Origin: Rhodospirillaceae bacterium
GTDB taxonomy: Bacteria; Pseudomonadota; Alphaproteobacteria; TMED109; TMED131
Reading direction: 5' to 3'
Assembly (NCBI GenBank): GCA_902547175.1
Contig: CACCMS010000027.1
Span: forward strand, 1 to 12,633
DNA: 12,633 nucleotides
How positions within the stretch are numbered: the first letter of the stretch is position 1; every line of letters begins with the position of its first letter. Position numbers and translations under genes: made by a program. The notes under the pieces were generated by a model, which had not been told where the DNA came from, did no database searches, and saw only the letters and a program-made list of their open reading frames with translations. Of the stretch, positions 8,401 through 12,633 are shown in pieces.

Positions 8401-9627
8401 ATGAAAAAAATGTTTTATAAAAACTTTCCTGAAATACCAACTATAGAAAATATAGATATTATATGCGGTAAAGCAAATATAAAAAGTAGATCAAGATTGG
8501 ATTTGGCAATAATTATTTTTAACAACTATGCAAACGTTGCATATGTTACAACCAAATCAAAGACTTTTGCAGCTAATATAAAGTGGTTGAAAGAAAATAA
8601 AAATATATCAAAAGTAAAGGTTCTCATGGTTAACTCAGGTAACGCTAATGCTTATACAGGAGAACAAGGATACTTAAATTTGAATAGCATAATAAAATTT
8701 CTGTCGCATGAGTTTAACTGTAAAAAAAAAGAAGTAATAATATCTTCAACAGGAGTTATAGGAGAGCAATTACCTCTTAAAAAGATAATGATAACTTTGA
8801 ATAAACTTATTGAAAAGTTGATAGAAAAAAAGAATATGAACTGGGAAAGTTTTGCAAGGTCTATAATGACTACTGATACATTTCCAAAAGGAATATATAA
8901 GAAAACCAGAATTGGAAATAAAGAAGTACACCTAATTGGTATTGCTAAAGGATCAGGGATGATAGCTCCAGATATGGCGACAATGTTAGGATATATTTTT
9001 ACAGATGCTGATTTTTCATCAAAAATTTTAAAAGGGTTATTGATTGAGGTTAATGAAAAGTCTTTCAACAGTATTACAGTGGATAGCGATATGTCAACTA
9101 ATGATATGGTTTGTTTTTTTTCGACTAGAAAAATTTCAAATAAGGTTAAAACTATAAAGGATAAAATACTTGATAAATTTAAAAAAGATTTACAGTGGTT
9201 AGCAATAGAGCTAGCAAAAAAAATAATTTATGACGGAGAAGGAGCAACCAAGATTATAGAAGTCAATGTATTAGGAGCACAAAGTTATATAGATGCTAAA
9301 AATGTTGCTTTATCTATAGCTAATTCGCCTTTAGTTAAAACTGCTATTGCAGGAGAGGATGCAAATTGGGGAAGGATAATAATGGCAATAGGAAAATCAA
9401 AAGCAAAATTAGATCAGAATAATATTTCTTTAAAGTTTGGAAAAAACCTAATATTAAAAAAAGGAAAACTAAAAAAAAATTATAATGAGGAACCCGTATC
9501 TGAATATTTAAAAAAAAATGAAATTAAGATAGAAGTAGATTTAAACTGTGGTAAATTTGTTTCTAACGTATGGACATGTGATCTAACAAAAAAATATATA
9601 GAAATCAATGCTGATTATAGAAGCTAA
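8401..9627 (+). CDS. argJ: Bifunctional glutamate N-acetyltransferase / ornithine acetyltransferase ArgJ
   Basis: Transfers the acetyl group from N-acetylornithine to glutamate, recycling it in arginine synthesis. The proenzyme of 408 residues cuts itself into alpha and beta chains. The cleavage site is clear: KGSGMIAPDMATMLGYIF (183-200), with T194 as the predicted new N-terminal nucleophile of the beta chain. Other conserved elements are MVNSGNANAYTG (76-87), the oxyanion-hole region SSTGVIGEQLP (115-125), SFNSITVDSDMSTND (221-235), AGEDANWGRIIMAIGKSK (317-334) and the family C terminus EINADYRS (401-408), so it is complete. In SFNSITVDSD the usual glycine of VDGD is serine. Whether it also makes acetylglutamate from acetyl-CoA (bifunctional) cannot be told from sequence. 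The ATG lacks a Shine-Dalgarno sequence. Its stop abuts the stop of the next leftward gene. Confidence 0.96.
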   Translation: MKKMFYKNFPEIPTIENIDIICGKANIKSRSRLDLAIIIFNNYANVAYVTTKSKTFAANIKWLKENKNISKVKVLMVNSGNANAYTGEQGYLNLNSIIKFLSHEFNCKKKEVIISSTGVIGEQLPLKKIMITLNKLIEKLIEKKNMNWESFARSIMTTDTFPKGIYKKTRIGNKEVHLIGIAKGSGMIAPDMATMLGYIFTDADFSSKILKGLLIEVNEKSFNSITVDSDMSTNDMVCFFSTRKISNKVKTIKDKILDKFKKDLQWLAIELAKKIIYDGEGATKIIEVNVLGAQSYIDAKNVALSIANSPLVKTAIAGEDANWGRIIMAIGKSKAKLDQNNISLKFGKNLILKKGKLKKNYNEEPVSEYLKKNEIKIEVDLNCGKFVSNVWTCDLTKKYIEINADYRS

Positions 9628-10404
9628 CTATTTCTTTCCTATTAAATAATAAATAGATAAAGTATTTTTTTTTAAGTTTCCTTCTTTTAATTCATTATTA
9701 TATCTAATACAAAATTCTTTGAATAAAGATTTTTGAACAATAAATTTTTTCCTTTTTAATAGATAATTACTTTCTCCTACATGTCTTATAAAGTTCCATA
9801 CTTCTTCAGGCTTTGTTATATTAAATTGAAAACTTTCTTTATCCACGATTACATTTTTGAAGCCTGCGGCGGAACATAAATTTCCTAATGTCTGCATATC
9901 AAACAAAGGATTAAAATTATAATTTTGTTCTGGCTTAAAAAAATCTATAAAATAAGATTTAAACTCTTTAAAGCTTTCATCCGATGGAAATACGCTTACA
10001 AAAACACCATCACTTTTAAGTATGGTATGTATATTTTTTAATATTAATGGAATACTATCGCTGCTGTTTAAAGATAATAGACTAAAACAGAAGTCAAAAA
10101 ATTCTTTTTTAAAAACTATATCATTTAAATTTGATACCACTCTTTTGTTGTTTTTTACTAAAATTTTTTCTGATAAACAGGTTTGAAAATAATTTAATTG
10201 GAAACCTTTATAATATATTTTATTTCTTAAGATATCATTTCTAGCAGCTATTTCTAAAATATTTCTACTTCTAAAGTCATGATTTTCATCAAATACTTTT
10301 TCTATTAAAATCTCAGAAATAGTTTCAAAAAAATCATTAGCTCTTTTATATTTTTTATTAAAAGATTTAATATGATTAAGTCTAATTTTTTTTTTATCAA
10401 ACAT
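9628..10404 (-). CDS. NDUFAF5/BioC-like methyltransferase-fold protein with eroded SAM loop
   Basis: The 258 residues align by eye with the alphaproteobacterial BioC/NDUFAF5-like family: an N-terminal MFDKKKIRLNHIKS segment resembling the 'FDR..L...R..A' start, then FDFCFSLLSLNSSDSIPLILKNIHTILKSDGVF (103-135) corresponding to the family's 'FD...S.LSLHW.NDLP..L..I...LKPDG', then a C-terminal part with LFDMQTLGNLCSAAGF (167-182) and IRHVGESN (206-213). NDUFAF5 in mitochondria hydroxylates an arginine of the NDUFS7 subunit of complex I, so a complex I assembly role is possible here. The SAM motif I, normally LDLGxGxG, reads NILEIAARND (48-57) with no glycine, so cofactor binding is doubtful. It overlaps the upstream methyltransferase gene by 8 bases and is the second gene of a two-gene unit. 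An A10 tract falls at codons 4-6. Function remains unproven. Confidence 0.72.
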   Translation of the reverse strand: MFDKKKIRLNHIKSFNKKYKRANDFFETISEILIEKVFDENHDFRSRNILEIAARNDILRNKIYYKGFQLNYFQTCLSEKILVKNNKRVVSNLNDIVFKKEFFDFCFSLLSLNSSDSIPLILKNIHTILKSDGVFVSVFPSDESFKEFKSYFIDFFKPEQNYNFNPLFDMQTLGNLCSAAGFKNVIVDKESFQFNITKPEEVWNFIRHVGESNYLLKRKKFIVQKSLFKEFCIRYNNELKEGNLKKNTLSIYYLIGKK

Positions 10405-10906
10405 TTTTGGCTAAAATACGTTGTTGAAATAAATGATTTGAAGGGTTTTTTATATAAATATTTTCGTAGGCTACTAACTGCATTTTATTGCTTAATCGTA
10501 AAAGTTCTCTTGGCTTTAAAATATATTTAGGGTTAGTAGGTCTTCCAATTTTTTGATGTCCTTCACTAAATGTTTCATATATCAGATATCCTTCTTTTTT
10601 AATAGATTTTATAATAAAAGGAAATATTTCTCTGTTCAAAAAGTTAGTAACTATAATGGCGTTAAAATTTTTTTTTTCCAAAGGCCAATTATTAATATCT
10701 TCAACATCTACAACTTTTTTTTTTATTAATTTTCCATTAAAACAATTCAGTTTATACTCATCAATATCTACTGATAATACATTGTATCCCAAATTTGATA
10801 AAAATATTGAGTGTCTGCCTTTACCACATGCTAAGTCTAAGACATAGCCATTTTTGAAAGGAAGTGCTTCTAAGCAATATTTAACCCATTTTGATACTTT
10901 ATTCAT
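10397..10906 (-). CDS. Class I SAM-dependent methyltransferase (TehB-like family), substrate unknown
   Basis: A small cytosolic Rossmann-fold methyltransferase of 169 residues. SAM motif I VLDLACGKGRH is at 22-32, followed by LGYNVLSVDID (39-49) with the acidic residues that bind the SAM ribose. A family-typical C-terminal signature follows: YETFSEG (110-116) and GRPTNPKYILKPREL (121-135), matching the 'YETF..GN..FG.P.NP.FLL.PGEL' pattern of TehB/methyltransferase-11-like proteins common in proteobacteria. I chose the ATG at 10906 because it gives MNKVSKWVKYCL, the usual short 'SxWV' lead-in. An in-frame ATG at 10939 would add 11 hydrophobic residues and leave only 30 bases before the divergent gene. 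It is the first gene of a leftward pair with the NDUFAF5-like gene (8-base overlap). Two A10 tracts lie inside it (10668-10677, 10715-10724). The substrate is unknown. Confidence 0.78.
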   Translation of the reverse strand: MNKVSKWVKYCLEALPFKNGYVLDLACGKGRHSIFLSNLGYNVLSVDIDEYKLNCFNGKLIKKKVVDVEDINNWPLEKKNFNAIIVTNFLNREIFPFIIKSIKKEGYLIYETFSEGHQKIGRPTNPKYILKPRELLRLSNKMQLVAYENIYIKNPSNHLFQQRILAKNV

Positions 10907-10969
10907 AGTTTCTATTGTAAAATATATAATATATAACAATATGTATATTTATATTACTATATAAAGAAA
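10907..10969. promoter_or_regulatory. Divergent promoter region between the methyltransferase and DUF1178 genes
   Basis: The spacer is almost only A and T, with several overlapping TATAAT-, TATATT- and ATATAA-like hexamers on both strands. TATAAT lies at about 10925-10930 on the + strand. I cannot choose one -10 box, and no clear -35 is present. A short AAAGA purine stretch directly precedes the DUF1178 ATG and could act as a weak ribosome binding site. The right-hand part of this spacer is the only shared start region if the methyltransferase begins at 10939 instead of 10906. Confidence 0.3.
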
Positions 10970-11401
10970 ATGATATTATTTGATTTACAGTGTGACAAAA
11001 ACCATAAATTTGAGTGCTGGTTCGCTTCAAGTGAAAACTATGAGGAGCAGTTAAAAAATAAGATGATAATATGTCCTTATTGTAATAGTACAAAAATACA
11101 GAAATCTTTAATGGCTCCAAATATCAATACTAAAAGTACTTCTAAAAATAGTAAAAAGAACAATGAAAAAAATTTAGCACAAAATAATTTGGAAAATCAA
11201 ATTAAGAAATTTAAAAAATATATTGAAAAAAATACAGATAATGTAGGAAAAAACTTTGCTGAAGAAGCTAGAAAAATTTATTATGGGGAGACTAAATCTA
11301 GACCAATAAGAGGTGAATCTACAGAAAAAGAAGCTCAAGAACTTGCAGAGGAAGGTATTCCGTTTTCTCAATTACCCTGGCATTCGAAAGAAGATGCTTA
11401 A
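10970..11401 (+). CDS. DUF1178 family zinc-ribbon-like protein
   Basis: A 143-residue protein of the DUF1178 family, widespread in alpha- and betaproteobacteria, with no established function. The N-terminal half has a putative zinc site: C8 and H12 in [13 protein letters not shown], and C35 and C38 in CPYC, followed by the conserved [11 protein letters not shown] (40-50). A low-complexity N/K/S linker (51-75) separates it from the conserved C-terminal half with [24 protein letters not shown] (84-107), [21 protein letters not shown] (111-131) and a final LPW. In many alphaproteobacteria DUF1178 lies near ubiG and an NDUFAF5-like gene; here the NDUFAF5-like pair diverges from it and ubiG is about 5 kb away. 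Its TAA shares a base with the ATG of the mutase gene (TAATG), so the two are probably co-translated. Confidence 0.88.
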   Translation: MILFDLQCDKNHKFECWFASSENYEEQLKNKMIICPYCNSTKIQKSLMAPNINTKSTSKNSKKNNEKNLAQNNLENQIKKFKKYIEKNTDNVGKNFAEEARKIYYGETKSRPIRGESTEKEAQELAEEGIPFSQLPWHSKEDA

Positions 11402-12633
11402 TGGTTAAGTTTTCAAATAAAACGCTTGATGACTGGAATGAACTTGCTTATAAAGAATTAAAAAATAAGGGTAGCAACGGAAAAGAAAATCTAAGCTGGA
11501 AATCTGAAGAAGGAATACAAATAAAAGCATTATATACAAAAGATGATTTAGAAGGGTTAGAACATCTAAATACTATGCCCGGCTTTCCTCCTTTCGTTCG
11601 AGGGCCTAAAGCAACTATGTATTCGGGGCGACCATGGACAATTAGGCAATATGCTGGCTTTTCTACAGCAAAAGAGTCTAATGCTTTTTATAAAAAAGCC
11701 CTAAAAGGTGGCCAAAAGGGATTATCTATTGCATTCGATCTTGCAACTCACAGAGGTTATGATAGTGACCATCCTAGAGTCATAGGTGATGTTGGTAAAG
11801 CAGGAGTTGCTATAGACTCTGTGGAAGACATGAAAGTTTTATTTAATGAAATACCGCTAGAACAAATGAGTGTTTCTATGACAATGAATGGAGCAGTTTT
11901 ACCAATACTGTCTTCTTATATAGTAGCTGCGGAAGAGCAGGGAGTAGCAATGAAACTATTATCAGGAACTATTCAAAATGATATATTGAAAGAGTTTTTG
12001 GTTCGCAATACATATATCTACCCCCCAGAAAGTTCTATGAGGATTATTTCAGATATTATCGAATTCACTTCTAAAAATATGCCAAAATTTAATTCGATTT
12101 CAATTTCAGGTTACCATATGCAGGAAGCTGGAGCAAATCAAGTTCAAGAGTTAGCTTTTACTATTGCAGACGGTTTAGAGTATGTAAAGACTGCTATAAA
12201 TAATGGACTTAAAGTTGATGATTTTGCACCAAGGTTGTCATTCTTTTTCGCAATTGGAATGAATTTTTTTATGGAAGTATCAAAACTTAGAGCAGCCAGA
12301 TTTCTCTGGGCAAAAAAAATGAAGCAGATATTTGATCCTCAAAATTTAAAATCATTAACTTTAAGAACTCATTGCCAAACATCTGGTGTATCCCTAACTG
12401 AAAAAGACGCTTACAATAATATAGTGAGAACAACTGTTGAAGCTATGGCAGCAGTTATGGGGGGAACACAATCATTGCACACAAATTCTTTTGATGAAGC
12501 AGTTGCATTACCGACAGAAATGTCTTCAAGAATAGCAAGAAACACTCAACTAATATTACAAAATGAAACAAGCATAACTAGAACTGTAGATCCTTTAGCA
12601 GGCAGCTATTATGTTGAAAGCTTAACTAACTCA
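11401..12633 (+). CDS. Methylmalonyl-CoA mutase, N-terminal (substrate-binding barrel) part, truncated by window edge
   Basis: The open frame runs 411 codons from the ATG at 11401 to the right edge without a stop. It is the TIM-barrel half of a coenzyme-B12-dependent mutase that interconverts methylmalonyl-CoA and succinyl-CoA in propionate metabolism. Conserved stretches include [20 protein letters not shown] (61-80), [13 protein letters not shown] (111-123), [12 protein letters not shown] (157-168), [21 protein letters not shown] (189-209) and [12 protein letters not shown] (234-245). Residues equivalent to Y89, R207 and H244 of the Propionibacterium enzyme are Y84, R202 and H239, which fits methylmalonyl- rather than isobutyryl-CoA. 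The position equivalent to Y75 is K70. HCQTSGVSL (324-332) and [11 protein letters not shown] (397-407) differ from the usual QTSGWSL and DPWGGS. The B12-binding domain, expected downstream, is not visible. A weak AAGAAG precedes the start, inside the DUF1178 gene. Confidence 0.93.
   Translation, partial: MVKFSNKTLDDWNELAYKELKNKGSNGKENLSWKSEEGIQIKALYTKDDLEGLEHLNTMPGFPPFVRGPKATMYSGRPWTIRQYAGFSTAKESNAFYKKALKGGQKGLSIAFDLATHRGYDSDHPRVIGDVGKAGVAIDSVEDMKVLFNEIPLEQMSVSMTMNGAVLPILSSYIVAAEEQGVAMKLLSGTIQNDILKEFLVRNTYIYPPESSMRIISDIIEFTSKNMPKFNSISISGYHMQEAGANQVQELAFTIADGLEYVKTAINNGLKVDDFAPRLSFFFAIGMNFFMEVSKLRAARFLWAKKMKQIFDPQNLKSLTLRTHCQTSGVSLTEKDAYNNIVRTTVEAMAAVMGGTQSLHTNSFDEAVALPTEMSSRIARNTQLILQNETSITRTVDPLAGSYYVESLTNS

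Noticed and set aside
8652..9068. Open frame of 138 codons on the - strand
   Set aside because: Antisense to argJ over its catalytic ATMLG site; hydrophobic look is a by-product of A-rich sense codons.
9638..9655. Short inverted repeat CTATT...AATAG just after argJ
   Set aside because: Only 5 base pairs, no G-C-rich stem and no adjacent T tract on the argJ strand; not a credible terminator.
10656..10847. Open frame of 63 codons on the + strand
   Set aside because: Antisense to the SAM-binding part of the small methyltransferase.
10899..11120. Open frame of 73 codons on the - strand
   Set aside because: Antisense to the zinc-site half of DUF1178 and across its promoter spacer; no family features.
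11174..11371. Open frame of 65 codons on the - strand, phenylalanine-rich and membrane-like
   Set aside because: Antisense to the lysine-rich C-terminal half of DUF1178; antisense of AAA/AAT codons gives F and I and mimics a membrane protein.

Overview
The window reads as a very AT-rich (by eye about 30% GC), gene-dense chromosomal segment of a bacterium, most likely a free-living alphaproteobacterium with a streamlined genome, of the kind seen in SAR11- or HIMB59-like marine lineages. The evidence is the gene set (ubiG next to lysC, DUF1178, an NDUFAF5/BioC-like methyltransferase-fold protein, a RodZ-type helix-turn-helix protein before ispG-hisS-prfA-prmC), near-zero spacing and frequent overlaps between genes, short proteins and A/T homopolymers. 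ArgJ, LysC and IspG show capacity for arginine, aspartate-family amino acid and isoprenoid synthesis, which argues against a reduced Rickettsia-like parasite. The exact taxon cannot be fixed from the sequence alone.

Layout. Positions 1-5088 hold a leftward run lysC > rodZ-like > ispG > hisS > prfA > prmC (the last cut by the window edge). Four of its five junctions overlap and the fifth gap (rodZ-like to ispG) is under 20 bases, so it looks like one transcription unit. A 52-base divergent spacer separates it from rightward ubiG, which has a TTG start and the only strong Shine-Dalgarno sequence in the window. ubiG collides tail to tail with leftward secA, their stop codons sharing bases. A 78-base AT-rich divergent spacer separates secA from rightward argJ, whose stop abuts the stop of a leftward pair of methyltransferase-fold genes. 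A last AT-only divergent spacer precedes a rightward pair, a DUF1178 zinc-ribbon gene and the first 411 codons of a methylmalonyl-CoA mutase, which runs off the right edge. There is no gene-free stretch longer than 300 bases, and I saw no RNA gene, mobile element, CRISPR array or phage gene.

Function. The genes are mainly housekeeping: translation (HisS, RF1, PrmC, with PrmC methylating the GGQ of RF1), isoprenoid precursors (IspG), ubiquinone (UbiG), protein export (SecA), aspartate-family and arginine synthesis (LysC, ArgJ) and propionate/methylmalonyl metabolism (mutase). NDUFAF5-like and DUF1178 genes are commonly near ubiG in alphaproteobacteria, so this looks like a rearranged form of a known neighbourhood rather than an acquired island.

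I do not see a new multi-gene system here. The points worth a second look are local: an NDUFAF5-like protein whose SAM-binding glycine loop is eroded, a SecA without its C-terminal zinc tail, a RodZ-like protein without a periplasmic domain, an unusual lysine in the mutase substrate channel, and a repeated 8-base stop/start overlap.
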